Positions 45,045-55,118 are shown, counted from the first letter of the stretch. The stretch is 64,000 nucleotides of DNA from Streptomyces endophytica (GCF_026153355.1 NZ_CP110636.1:4774001-4838000); one strand, 5' to 3'. Notes: generated by a model from the letters alone, not told the origin. Made by a program: numbers and translations.

Positions 45045-47104
45045 TCAGCAGCTGAACTTGGCGTCCGCCCAGTCGGCGTGGTCGTAGTCGATCCCGTCGC
45101 CGCCGTCGGTGACGACGAGGCGCACGGTCTCGGCGCCGGCGACCGCGGCGGTCAGCTCCCGGGCGGCGTCGGTGCCGGTCACGGTCCCGCTCCCGGCGAC
45201 CCGTGTGCCGTCCGCCCAGACCTCGAAGCCGGCCGAACCCCGGTCACCGACCTCGTCGTCGATCCCGACCCGCGCGCTGAACGCGGAGCACCGTCCGCCG
45301 GTGTAGAAGGTGATCTCGCTGGGCGCATGCACGCCCAGGCCCTTGGCGAAGCCGGTGCCGCCGATCCGGAGCGGGCCGCCGTCGCCGGCCGCTTCCTCCC
45401 CGACGCTGGTGTTCTTCTCGACCGGGCCCCAGCCGTTGGTGGCGGTCAGCCAGGGCAGTTCGGCGGCGTAGGTGGTCCCCGCTGGCGGCGGCACCACGAC
45501 GTGGCCGGTGCCGGGCAGGGTGGTGGTGACCCGTTCGCCGCGCGGTGAGCGGTAGTCGGCGGTCAGCGGCAGGTCGTACGCACCGGGGGCGGCGCCGGCC
45601 GGTGCGGTGATCCGCCAGGTGGTGGTGAGGGTCCGGCCGCCGGGCAGGGCGCGGGCGGTGGCGGGGGTGGTGGCCGTGGCGTGCCAGCCCCGCGGGGTCT
45701 TGAGCGTCACCGTCAGGTTGCGGGCGGGGGTGCCGCCCAGGTTGCGGACGGTGGAGCGGAGGTCCGTGGACGCTCCGGCCTCGACCAGGGGCGCGCGGTC
45801 GGTGCCGGTTTCGACGGCCGGCGGGTAGGCCGACCAGTTCGTGTCGGCGGCGACCCGGTAGACGGTGGTGCCGTGTGCGGGGACGGTGGCGGCGATGGTG
45901 CCCGTGGTGTGGGTGTCGCGGTGCTGCCACAGGTCGCGCAGCCGGTAGCCGGCGGCCTGGGGAGGCCGGCGGCCCGGGCGGTGGTGGCGATCCGCTGCGG
46001 CCGGTCGCTCTCGTTGAAGAGCGCCACCGCCCGGTCGCCGTTCGCGAGTTGCTTGACCAGCGTCCAGCGGCCGGACTCCGACGCCAGCACGGTGGCCTGC
46101 TTGCCCAGGGCGTCCTGGTCGAGGGCGATGACGTCCTTGTTGGCCAGGATCTCGAACGTCTCCGGGCCGGCCTTGCGCAGATCGGAGCCGATCAGCAGCG
46201 GTGCGGCCATCATCGACCAGAGGGAGAAGTGGCTGCGGTACTCGGTGTCCGTCATCCCGCCGTTGCCGACCTCCAGCATGTCCGGGTCGTTCCAGTGTCC
46301 CGGGCCGGCGTACGGCGCCAGCGGCAGGTTCTGCCGGGCGATCGCCAGCATGCTCGACCAGGAGTCACTGATGTCGCCGGTCGTGCGCCACAGATGTCCT
46401 ACGTCCGACGCCCACTCCCAGGGCTTGTTCTCGCCCCATTCGCAGATGCTGTAGACGATGGGGCGTCCGGTGGCCCGCAGCGCGTCCCGCATCGCGCGGT
46501 ACCGCTGCCGGGCGTCCACGCCCTGGTTATTGCAGTTGTCGTACTTGAGGTAGTCCACGCCCCAGTCGGCGAACTGCTGGGCGTCGGACTTCTCGTGTCC
46601 GAGCCCGCCGGGGAATCCGGCGGAATTGCAGGTCTTGGTGCCGGCACTGGTATAGATGCCGAACTTCAGGCCCTTGGCGTGGACATAGTCCGCGACCGCC
46701 TTGATGCCGTGCGGGAATCGCCGGGGATCCGGTACGAGCTTGCCGTTCGCGTCGCGTGCGGGCAGCGCCCAGCAATCGTCGAGATTGACGTACCGATATC
46801 CGGCGTCCTTGAGTCCCTTGGCGAGGAAGAGGTCGGCGATGCCCTTGACCATGTCCTCGGTGAACTCGGCGCGGCAGTGCGTGGAGTTCCAGTTGTTGAA
46901 CCCCATCGGGGGCGTCAGGGCGAGCCCGCCGGGGAGCCGCGGCGCGGGGCGCGGGGCGGCGGCCGGGGCCGCGGCGGGGGTGTCCGCGGTACGGGCCGCG
47001 GCGGGCGGCGCGGTCGCCCCCGCCGCGCAGAGCAGGGCGAGGGACAGCGCTCCGACGATTCTTCGGTGGCCTGTCCGGCGGATGGAGCGGATACGAACGC
47101 GCAT
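45045..47104 (-). pseudogene. Secreted GH27 alpha-galactosidase with NPCBM domain, apparent frameshift
   Basis: From ATG 47102-47104 (GGAGG upstream). A signal peptide (RIVGALSLALLCAAGA) is followed by a GH27 barrel: GLALTPPMGFNNWNSTHC, YVNLDDCWA, nucleophile in VDYLKYDNCNNQG and GHWNDPDMLEVGNGG. At 45959-45962 (GGGG on the plus strand) the frame is lost. In the next frame the protein continues with a linker and an NPCBM-type domain to the stop at 45045 (...ADWADAKFSC). One extra base restores ~685 aa. It hydrolyses terminal alpha-galactosides and is divergent from a sugar ABC importer, suggesting a galactoside uptake unit. The frameshift may be a sequencing error. Confidence 0.87.
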
Positions 47105-47316
47105 GGTTCGCGTCCTCCGTCTTCGCGAGAGGTGGGGTGAGGTCGAGTACCTGCCACTGGCGAGTGTTTACGGTAGGGCTTGTTGGACTCTGTTGGAAGA
47201 GGAGCGGTAACGGTTGGTGCTCCGCCTGCCAAAGCCCTTGACGCACCCAGCAGTTCGGAGTGAGATCCCACCACTCGCGTTCGTTTCTGTTTGGTTCCAC
47301 CCCTGAGGAGGGGGAC
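47105..47316. promoter_or_regulatory. Divergent promoter region, alpha-galactosidase / sugar importer
   Basis: 212 bases. A good sigma70-like promoter faces the importer: TTGACG (47238-47243), 17-nt spacer, TGAGAT (47261-47266). Three GTTGG words (around 47180, 47191 and 47213) could be parts of an operator. The alpha-galactosidase promoter must lie on the other strand. Confidence 0.6.
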
Positions 47317-48630
47317 ATGGCCCAGTCACCGTTCAGCGGTTCGGATGCGTACGGGGAAGTGGCGGGACGTCGGATGTCCCGCCGGACGCTGCTCCGGGGC
47401 GCCGCGCTCGGCGCGGGGGCGGTGGCCCTGCCGGCCCTGCTCACCGCCTGCGACAGCGGCCCCGGCGGTATCACGATGGGCTCCAACGCCTCGGACGCCG
47501 TACCGAAGAAGGCCTTCGCCGCGGCCTTCACGGCGTACGAGAAGAAGTCCAAGAAGACCGTGAAGGTCAACACCGTCAATCACGAGAACTTCCAGGAGAA
47601 CATCAACCGCTATCTCCAGGGCACTCCCGACGACGTCTTCATGTGGTTCGCCGGGAACCGCATGCAGTACTTCGCCCAGAAGGGCCTGCTGACCGACATC
47701 AGCGATCTGTGGCGGGATTTCGATGGATTCACCGAGGCGCTGAAGAAGCAGTCGACGGGACGGGACGGCAAGCAGTACCTCGTGCCGTACTACTACTATC
47801 CCTGGGCCGTCTTCCACCGTAAGAGCGTGTTCCGGGAAAGGGGTTACGAGATACCCCGGACCTTCGACGAGTACCGGGCACTCGCGAAGAAGATGCAGAA
47901 GGACGGGCTGGTGCCGTTCGCCTTCGGCGACAAGGACGGCTGGCCGGCGATGGGCACCTTCGACTACCTCGACATGCGCGCCAACGGTTACGACTTCCAC
48001 ATCGCGCTGATGAGCGGCCAGAAATCCTGGAACAGCCCGCAGGTCAAGCAGGTCTTCGACCTGTGGCGCGGGCTGCTGCCGTACCACCAGAAAGGCGCCA
48101 ACGGCCGCACCTGGCAGGAGGCCGCACAGACGCTCGCGCAGAAGAAGGCCGGCATGACCGTCCTCGGACTTCCCCACCCCGGCCAGCAGTTCAGCGCCGC
48201 CGACCGCCCGGACCTCGACTTCTTCCCCTTCCCGGAAATCGACCCGGCGCACGGCCAGGACGCGGTCGAGGCACCGATCGACGGATTCCTGATGTCGCGC
48301 AAGGCCAAGGACAAGGACGGCGCCAGAGACCTGCTGAAATTCCTCGCCACCCCGGAGGCGGAGAACACCTACCTCAGGTACGACCCCAACAACATCGCGG
48401 TCAACAGCGGCGCCGACACCGCCGCCTACACCGCACTCCAGAAGAAAGCCGTGCACCTCGTCGCCGGCGCCCGGCAGATCTCGCAGTTCATGGACCGCGA
48501 CACCCGGCCTGATTTCGCCTCGACCGTGATGATCCAGGCGATCCAGCAGTTCCTCAACAATCCGGATGACATCGACGGCCTGGTCAACGACATCGAACGC
48601 CAGAAGAAGCAGATCTTCGCTGCCGGGTGA
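47317..48630 (+). CDS. Sugar ABC importer, family 1 substrate-binding lipoprotein
   Basis: 437 aa from ATG 47317 (GAGGAGGGGG upstream). A twin-arginine motif (SRRTLLRGAALG) and lipobox LPALLTAC suggest Tat export and lipidation at Cys-46 or so. The mature protein matches MalE/UgpB-type family 1 binding proteins (FAAAFTAYEKKSKKTVKVN, PDDVFMWFAGNRMQYFA, YLVPYYYYPWAVFHRKS). Likely ligand, from the alpha-galactosidase next door, is an alpha-galactoside such as melibiose or raffinose (inference). First gene of a three-gene operon. Confidence 0.93.
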   Translation: MAQSPFSGSDAYGEVAGRRMSRRTLLRGAALGAGAVALPALLTACDSGPGGITMGSNASDAVPKKAFAAAFTAYEKKSKKTVKVNTVNHENFQENINRYLQGTPDDVFMWFAGNRMQYFAQKGLLTDISDLWRDFDGFTEALKKQSTGRDGKQYLVPYYYYPWAVFHRKSVFRERGYEIPRTFDEYRALAKKMQKDGLVPFAFGDKDGWPAMGTFDYLDMRANGYDFHIALMSGQKSWNSPQVKQVFDLWRGLLPYHQKGANGRTWQEAAQTLAQKKAGMTVLGLPHPGQQFSAADRPDLDFFPFPEIDPAHGQDAVEAPIDGFLMSRKAKDKDGARDLLKFLATPEAENTYLRYDPNNIAVNSGADTAAYTALQKKAVHLVAGARQISQFMDRDTRPDFASTVMIQAIQQFLNNPDDIDGLVNDIERQKKQIFAAG

Positions 48631-48685
48631 ACCCCGGTCACCGACCGAGCGATCCACCGCGAGACATGACGGGGAGCGAACCGCC

Positions 48686-49597
48686 GTGGTGAAAACCCGT
48701 ACCCGGCGCGCCGGAAGACCGGGGCCGCGGCGGCACACCCGCCGCGACCTCGCCGTCCTCGGCGCGCTGCTGGGCCTGCCGATCCTGCTCGACCTCACCC
48801 TGATCTGGGGCCCGACGCTGGCCTCCGTCGGACTGTCCTTCACCACCTGGGACGGTGTCGGCGACATCAAAGGGGCCGGGCTGGACAACTACCGGAATCT
48901 GTTCACCGACTATCCGCCGTTCTGGCCGGCGGTCCGCCACAACCTGCTGTGGCTGGCATTCCTCGGCCTGCTCGCCGCCCCCTTCGGACTGCTGCTCGCC
49001 GTCCTCATCGACCGCGGCGTCCGCTTCAGCCGTTTTTACCAGTCCACCCTCTACCTGCCGGTCGTGCTGTCGCTCGCCGTCGTCGGCTTCATCGCCCAAC
49101 TGATCCTCTCCCGGGACCAGGGCGCGCTCAACGCCGTAATCGGCGGAAAGGACCCCACCGACTGGCTGGGAGATCCCGGACTCAACATCTGGATGGTGTT
49201 GCTGGCGGCCTGCTGGCGGCACACCGGATACGTCATGATTCTCTATCTCGCTGGCCTGAAATCCGTCGACCCCGGCCTCAAAGAGGCCGCCGCACTCGAC
49301 GGCGCGAGCGAACGGCAGGCGTTTTTCCGGGTCGTGCTGCCGACCCTGCGGCCGGTGAACGTCATCGTCGGCGTCATCACCGTCATCGAATCGCTGCGCG
49401 CCTTCGACATCGTCTACGCCGTCAACAAGGGCCGCAACGGCCTGGAACTGCTGTCCGTGCTCGTCACCGACAACATCATCGGGGAGGCCGGCCGGATCGG
49501 CTTCGGCTCGGCCATCGCCGTCGTCCTGCTCCTCGTTTCGCTCGGATTCATCGTGACCTATCTCGTCCAGGAACTCCGAGGGGAGCAGCAGCGATGA
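48686..49597 (+). CDS. Sugar ABC importer, permease 1 (MalF-like)
   Basis: 303 aa from GTG 48686 (GGGGAG upstream). An Arg-rich N-terminus precedes six helices; the EAA loop reads LKEAAALDGASERQAFFRVVLP and fits MalF/UgpA-type permeases. The stop overlaps the start of the second permease (ATGA). Works in the membrane with the next protein and an unlinked ATPase, probably MsiK, as usual in Streptomyces. Confidence 0.93.
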   Translation: MVKTRTRRAGRPGPRRHTRRDLAVLGALLGLPILLDLTLIWGPTLASVGLSFTTWDGVGDIKGAGLDNYRNLFTDYPPFWPAVRHNLLWLAFLGLLAAPFGLLLAVLIDRGVRFSRFYQSTLYLPVVLSLAVVGFIAQLILSRDQGALNAVIGGKDPTDWLGDPGLNIWMVLLAACWRHTGYVMILYLAGLKSVDPGLKEAAALDGASERQAFFRVVLPTLRPVNVIVGVITVIESLRAFDIVYAVNKGRNGLELLSVLVTDNIIGEAGRIGFGSAIAVVLLLVSLGFIVTYLVQELRGEQQR

Positions 49598-50493
49598 CCG
49601 TATCGACCGCCCCGCCTCCGGCGCCGGCGCATACCGGCCCGGCCCGCCGCGGCCGGTTCGGCGTGCACCTCTTCCTCACCGCCGTTTCGCTGGCCTTCCT
49701 CGCCCCGCTGCTGCTGGCCGTCTACGCCTCCCTGCGCCCCTACGAAGAGACCGCGCGCTACGGCTATTTCTCCCTCCCGCGCCACCTCTCCTTCGCCTAT
49801 TACCGCCAGGCATTCGTCGACTCCGGAATGAGCAAGTACTTCCTGAACTCGCTCGTCATCGCCGTCCCCGGAGTCCTGCTCACCCTCTTCCTCGCGTCGT
49901 TCGTGGCGTTCGCGGTGTCCCGGCTCCGGATCCGTGGTGGTACTGCCCTGCTGATGGTTTTCACCGCCGGGAATCTGCTGCCCCAGCAAGTGCTCGTCAC
50001 CCCGCTCTACGTGCTGTTCAACAAGGTCCCGCTGCCGTACTGGATGTCCGACTCGATGACGCTCTACGACTCCCTCTGGGCCGTCATCGCCGTGCAGATC
50101 GCCTTTCAGCTCGGATTCTGCGTCTTCGTCCTGGCGAACTTCATGCGCACCCTGCCGCAGGAAATCCTCGAAGCCGCGATCGTCGACGGCGCCGGCGTCT
50201 GGACGCAGTACCGGCAGGTCACCCTCCCGCTGTGCCGGCCCGCACTCGCCGCGCTCGGCACCCTGCAATTCACCTGGATGTACAACGACTTCCTGTGGGG
50301 CCTGGTCTTCCTCTCGGACGGCGACAAACTCCCGGTCACCTCCGCCCTCAATAACCTGCGCGGCCAGTTCTTCACCGACTACAACCTGCTCGCCGCGGGC
50401 TCCGTCCTCGTCGCCCTCCCCACCGTCCTGGTCTTCCTCCTCCTGCAACGGCATTTCATCGCCGGCCTGACCCTCGGCGCGAGCAAGGGCTGA
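49594..50493 (+). CDS. Sugar ABC importer, permease 2 (MalG-like)
   Basis: 299 aa from ATG 49594. Six helices, EAA loop ILEAAIVDGAGVWTQYRQVTLPL, C-terminal FLLLQRHFIAGLTLGASKG as in MalG/UgpE-type permeases. No ATPase gene follows. Translationally coupled to permease 1. Confidence 0.93.
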   Translation: MTVSTAPPPAPAHTGPARRGRFGVHLFLTAVSLAFLAPLLLAVYASLRPYEETARYGYFSLPRHLSFAYYRQAFVDSGMSKYFLNSLVIAVPGVLLTLFLASFVAFAVSRLRIRGGTALLMVFTAGNLLPQQVLVTPLYVLFNKVPLPYWMSDSMTLYDSLWAVIAVQIAFQLGFCVFVLANFMRTLPQEILEAAIVDGAGVWTQYRQVTLPLCRPALAALGTLQFTWMYNDFLWGLVFLSDGDKLPVTSALNNLRGQFFTDYNLLAAGSVLVALPTVLVFLLLQRHFIAGLTLGASKG

Positions 50494-50757
50494 CGCCGTA
50501 CGCACCCGGCACCCGGCACGATGCGCCCCCGTCATATGCGGATTCCGGTGGTTCCGCGCAGGTACGCGCACCGGGTGTGCGGGTGAGGGTTTCGGTGCTG
50601 GAGGGGCTGGGGAGCGCTTGTTTGCCGGGGCCTCCCCGGCCGGACCGGCGGTCGAACAGGCCGCGCTCCCGGCCGTGCGCGCGGCCCGTGACCCCGAGCG
50701 TTTCCGTGGCAGGGTGTTGCGGGCAACTCACCTGGGTCTAGGGGAAGAGGGGAAACC

Positions 50758-51788
50758 GTGATCGTCTGGCTGAACGGCACGTTCGGTGCGGGCAAGACCA
50801 CTGCGGCTCAAGAACTGCTCGACCTGCTTCCCGGAAGCACGCTCTACGACCCCGAACTCCTGGGCAGCGGGCTGCGGTTGATGTTGCCGGCCAAGCGGTT
50901 CGAGGAGGTCGACGACTACCAGGACCTGCCGTCCTGGCGGCGTATGGTCGTCGACACCGCGGCGGCGCTGCTCACCGAGGTCCCCGGCCCGCTGGTCACC
51001 CCCATGACGCTGCTGCGGCAGGAATACCGCGATGAGATCTTCGGCGCCCTCGCCGCCCGCCGGATACCCGTACGGCACGTTCTCCTCCATGCGGAGGAAA
51101 CGATCCTGCGTGCGCGGATAGCGCACCGGGAGGAAACACCGGAAGACGACGCGGCCACTGCGTCCGTCCGCCGCTGGTGCCTGGCGCACCTCGGCCCGTA
51201 CGCCGACGCGCTGCCCTGGCTGACGTCCGACGCCCACGTCGTCGACACCACCCACCTGACGCCCCGGCAGACCGCCGAACGCGTCGCCGAGGCGCTCCGC
51301 ACCGGCGCCGGCGCCTGCGACATCGTGCAGACCCCCGAACCGACCGCCGAGACCCTCGCCGCCGGCGTCCTGCTCTTCGACGACCAGGATCGCGTACTGC
51401 TGGTCGACCCCACCTACAAGGCGGGCTGGGAATTCCCCGGCGGCATCGTGGAACGCGGCGAGGCCCCCACCCACGCCGGCGTCCGCGAGGTCGCCGAGGA
51501 ACTCGGCATCGAACTCCCGTGCGCGCCACGCCTGTTGGTGCTCGACTGGGAGGCCCCCCGCCCGCCCGGCTACGGCGGCCTGCGGCTGCTCTACGACGGC
51601 GGCACGCTGAGCGACGACCGGATCAGCAAGCTGCTGCTGCCCGGCGCGGAACTGCGCGCATGGCGCTTCGTCACCGAAGCCGAGGCGGAGACACTGCTGC
51701 CCCGGTCCGCTGGAACCGCCTCCACTGGGCGCTACGCGCGCGGGAACGGGGATGCCCGATTCACCTTGAGGCGGGTGTTCCTGTCTGA
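50758..51788 (+). CDS. P-loop kinase-like / NUDIX hydrolase fusion, C-terminal frameshift
   Basis: GTG 50758. The N-terminal ~185 residues are a shikimate-kinase-like P-loop protein (MIVWLNGTFGAGKTTAAQEL). The C-terminal ~150 residues are a NUDIX domain with box G-IVERGEAPTHAG-VREVAEELGI (REVAEELG intact). In the annotated frame, CCCC at 51700-51703 leads into sequence that translates repeat copy B and stops at 51948. One extra C instead gives LLPPVRWNRLHWALRARERG and a stop at 51788, a normal NUDIX end. The coupled domains could phosphorylate and then cleave a nucleotide; the substrate is unknown. Confidence 0.82.
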
Positions 51789-52319
51789 CCCCACGTGTCT
51801 GTCTGTCCCTCCCACGTACTTGTCTGCGGCGCCGCGGGTCGTCTCGCCGTTGTGCGCTTTGCGGCGCCTCCCACGTACCCGTCTGTTCCGCCGCGGGTGT
51901 TGTTCGCCGTTGCGCCTGCGGCGGGCTGGGTTGTGGTGGGTGCGGTGACGGGCCTGCGGGGCCGGTTGTGTGGACTGCTGACGCTTTACGTCCACACAAC
52001 CGGCCCCTCCGGCCCGTCCCCTCCCGTGAGAGGGGAAGTGAAGGTCGGTGGGGGTGCACGTAATGCCCACGTGCCCGCAGGCAACGGATAGGGCCCGCCC
52101 CCAACCAGCTCTTACCTCCCACTCACGGGAGGGGCTGGACCGGAGGACGAAGTCTGGAGGGCCGGCACCGCACCCAAAACACAAACGCCCGCCGCCAGGC
52201 GCAACGGCGAACGAGCCCCGCGGCGGGACGGCCAACTACGTGCGGGGCGCCGCAAAGCGCAACGGCGAGCGAGCCCCGTGGCGGGACAGCCAGGTACGTG
52301 GGAAGCCAGCCAAGCGCAG
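51789..52319. repeat. Composite palindromic repeat, copy B, filling a convergent gap
   Basis: The left arm (51789-51935) holds two inverted units; the core is 51936-52195; the right arm (52196-52319) holds two units starting GCCCCG at 52215 and 52273 (period 58). Bases 52125-52175 are identical to 17311-17361 in copy A. Copy B also carries an extra hairpin, 51958-51975 with 51990-52007 (perfect 18-bp stem, 14-nt loop), that copy A lacks. The element begins at the NUDIX stop and ends at the M20 stop, so it occupies the whole space between two convergent genes. Confidence 0.88.
51958..52007. repeat. Perfect 18-bp hairpin inside repeat copy B
   Basis: GGGGCCGGTTGTGTGGAC pairs exactly with its complement at 51990-52007 across the loop TGCTGACGCTTTAC. 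Absent from copy A, so it looks like an insertion or lineage-specific module. It could terminate transcription from both sides. Confidence 0.8.
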
Positions 52320-53669
52320 CTACACGTACCGCTGAAGGAACAGCGCCTCAGCCAAGGTGAGGCGCCGCAGCTCCTCCGGCGACACGCTCTCGTTCACCGC
52401 GTGGATCTGCGCCTCCGGCTCGCTCAGTCCGATGAGGAGGATCTCCGCGTCGGGGTAGAGCCCGGCGAGGGTGTTGCACAGCGGGATGGAGCCACCCATG
52501 CCCGAGATCTGCATCTCCGTGCCGTCATAGGCCTCCCGCAGCGCCGCCGCCATCGAGGCGTACGCCGGGCTGCTGGTGTCCGCGCGGAACGGCTGGCCCT
52601 GGCCGACCTGCTCCACCGCCACCCGCGCGCCCCACGGAGCGGCGTTCTCCAGATGCGCCGCCAGCAGCTTCGTGGCCGCCGCCGCGTCCGTGCCCGGCGG
52701 GACCCGCAGGCTCACCAGGGCCCGCGCCCCGGCATGCACGGACGGGGTGGCGCCGACCACCGGCGGGCAGTCGATGCCCAGCACCGTGACGGCCGGGCGG
52801 GCCCAGAGCCGGTCCGCGACCGACCCGTTGCCGATCAGCTCGACGCCGTCCAGGACCTTGGCGTCCCGGCGGAACTCCTCCTCCGGATACTGCAGGCCCT
52901 CCCAGGCCGCGTCCCCGGTCAGCCCGTTCACCGTCGTCGAGCCGTCCTCGGCGCGCAGCGAGTCCAGGATCCGGATCAGTGCCGCCAGCGCGTCCGGGGC
53001 CGCGCCGCCGAACTGGCCGGAGTGCAGATTGCCCTCCAGGGTGTCGACCTGGACCTGCACCAGGGTCATCCCGCGCAGCGTCGCGGTCACCGTCGGCAGA
53101 CCGACCCGGAAGTTCCCGGCGTCGCCGATGACGATGGCGTCCGCGGCCAGCAGCTCCGGGTGCGCCTCGGCGTACCGCTCCAGCCCGCCGGTGCCCTGCT
53201 CCTCGGAACCCTCCACGATCACCTTGACGTTGACCGGGACCCCGCCGTGCTCCTTCAGCGCGCGCAGCGCCGTCAGATGCATGATCAGGCCGCCCTTGCA
53301 GTCCGCGGCGCCGCGGCCGTACCAGCGGCCGTCCCGTTCGGTCAGCTCGAACGGCGGGGAGATCCAGGCGGCCTCGTCCAGCGGCGGCTGCACGTCGTAG
53401 TGGGCGTAGAGCAGGACGGTCTTCGCGCCCTCGGGGCCGGGCAGGTAGCCGTAGACGGATCGGGTGCCGTCCGGGGTGTCGAGCAGTGCCACGTCCTGGA
53501 AGCCGTCCGCCCGCAGCGCCGCGGCGATCCACTCGGCGGCCGCTTCGCACTCGCTCGGGGGGAACTGGGCCGGATCGGCGACCGACTTGAAGGCCACCAG
53601 CTCGGCCAGTTCGGTCCTGGCGCGGGGCTGCAGCGCGGCGACGGTCTGCGCGAGCGGGCTGTCGGACAT
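52320..53669 (-). CDS. M20 family dipeptidase
   Basis: 449 aa from ATG 53667-53669. Metal ligands: His/Asp in LLYAHYDVQPP, Asp in YGRGAADCKGG, the catalytic Glu pair in EGSEEQGTGG, Asp in AIVIGDAGNF, and the C-terminal His in EAQIHAVNES. ArgE/DapE/CPG2-type domain with the inserted dimerisation domain (LHSGQFGGAAPDALAALIRIL). It cleaves dipeptides in the cytoplasm. Its stop lies at the right edge of repeat copy B, so its transcript would run into that palindrome. Confidence 0.93.
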   Translation of the reverse strand: MSDSPLAQTVAALQPRARTELAELVAFKSVADPAQFPPSECEAAAEWIAAALRADGFQDVALLDTPDGTRSVYGYLPGPEGAKTVLLYAHYDVQPPLDEAAWISPPFELTERDGRWYGRGAADCKGGLIMHLTALRALKEHGGVPVNVKVIVEGSEEQGTGGLERYAEAHPELLAADAIVIGDAGNFRVGLPTVTATLRGMTLVQVQVDTLEGNLHSGQFGGAAPDALAALIRILDSLRAEDGSTTVNGLTGDAAWEGLQYPEEEFRRDAKVLDGVELIGNGSVADRLWARPAVTVLGIDCPPVVGATPSVHAGARALVSLRVPPGTDAAAATKLLAAHLENAAPWGARVAVEQVGQGQPFRADTSSPAYASMAAALREAYDGTEMQISGMGGSIPLCNTLAGLYPDAEILLIGLSEPEAQIHAVNESVSPEELRRLTLAEALFLQRYV

Positions 53670-53870
53670 GGAACGCTCCTTGTGGGCGCGGTGTGTGGGG
53701 ACCGGCCGCCCGGCCTCGTGAGCCGGCCGGGCCGGACGCAGGGCCCGGTGTCCCGTAGGGGCCCTGCGGGTGTGCATTCCACCGATCTTCCCACAGGCCT
53801 CGTGCGCAACAGCGGCCCGTAGGATGCGAGGGCGAACGCAGCCAGGCATCGAATGGGAGCAGAAGCACAG

Positions 53871-55075
53871 GTGAGCAGCGAGCGGGCAGCCGAGGGCAAC
53901 CAGCAGGTGTGGGACGTCGTGGTGGTGGGCGCGGGGCCGGCGGGCGCCTCGGCCGCACACGCCGCGGCGTGTACGGGGCGCCGCGTGCTCCTCCTGGAGA
54001 AGGCCGATCTGCCGCGCTACAAAACCTGCGGCGGCGGCATCATCGGCCCCTCGCGCGACTCCCTCCCGCCCGGCTTCGACCTGCCGCTGCGCGATCGCGT
54101 GCACGCCGTGACGTTCTCGCTGAACGGCCGGCTGAGCCGCACCCGCCGCTCCAAGCACATGCTCTTCGGGCTGATCAACCGCTCTGAGTTCGACGCCCGG
54201 CTGGTCGAGTCGGCCAAGGACGCCGGCGCCGTGGTCCGTACCGGCGTCACGGTGTCCCGGGTCGAGCAGCACGGCGCCGAGGTCCCGGACCGCCGTACGG
54301 TCGCGGTGGTGCTGGGCGACGGCGAGGTGGTGCTGGCGCGCGCCGTCGTGGGCGCGGACGGCAGCGCCGGGCGGATAGGAGCGCACGTCGGGGTCAAGCT
54401 CGACCAGGTCGACCTCGGGCTGGAGGCGGAGATTCCGGTGCCCGAGCCGGTCGCCGAGGACTGGTCGGGCCGAGTGCTCCTCGACTGGGGCCCGCTCCCC
54501 GGCAGCTACGGCTGGGTCTTCCCCAAGGGCGACACGCTCACCGTCGGCGTCATCTCGGCGCGCGGCGAGGGCGCGGCGACCAAGCGCTACCTGGAGGACT
54601 TCATCGGCCGGCTGGGCCTGGCGGGCTTCGAACCGAGCATCTCCTCGGGCCATCTGACCCGCTGCCGCGCCGATGACTCGCCGCTCTCCCGCGGCCGGGT
54701 GCTGGTGTGCGGCGACGCGGCCGGCCTGCTGGAGCCGTGGACCCGGGAGGGCATCTCGTTCGCCCTGCGGTCCGGGCGGCTCGCGGGGAGTGGGCGGTCC
54801 GGGTCGCGGAGGCGCACGACGCGGTCGACGCCCGGCGCCAGGCGCTCAATTACGCCTTCGCGATCAAGGCGGGCCTCGGGGTGGAGATGGGCGTGGGCCG
54901 GCGCATGCTCCAGGTCTTCTCCCGCCGCCCCGGCCTGATGCACGCCGCGGTCACCGGCTTCCGGCCGGCCTGGCACGCCTTCGCGAAGATCACCCGGGGG
55001 ACGACCACCCTCGCTGAGATCGTCCGCACGAACGGTGTGGCCCGCCGCGCGCTGGAGGCACTGGACCGGGGATGA
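53871..55075 (+). pseudogene. Geranylgeranyl reductase family FAD protein, apparent frameshift
   Basis: GTG 53871 (AGAAG upstream; ATG 53853 is an alternative). Motifs: DVVVVGAGPAGASAAHAA (FAD), KTCGGGI, YGWVFPKGDTLTVGV, VCGDAAGLLEPWTREGI. At 54785-54788 (GGGG) the frame breaks; the other frame gives EWAVRVAEAHDAVDARRQAL and a normal end at 55075. One extra G restores ~401 aa. Members reduce isoprenoid double bonds, for example in menaquinone or lipids. Whether it is active depends on the frameshift being an error. Monocistronic. Confidence 0.85.
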
Positions 55076-55118
55076 CGCGGGCCGGCTGAGCCCGTCCTGG
55101 GCGGGTGCCCCGGGGTCG

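Noticed and set aside
51789..51948. C-terminal extension of the NUDIX fusion protein
   Set aside because: The extra residues are translated from the repeat arm after a one-base loss; the normal family end is found in the adjacent frame and stops at 51788.
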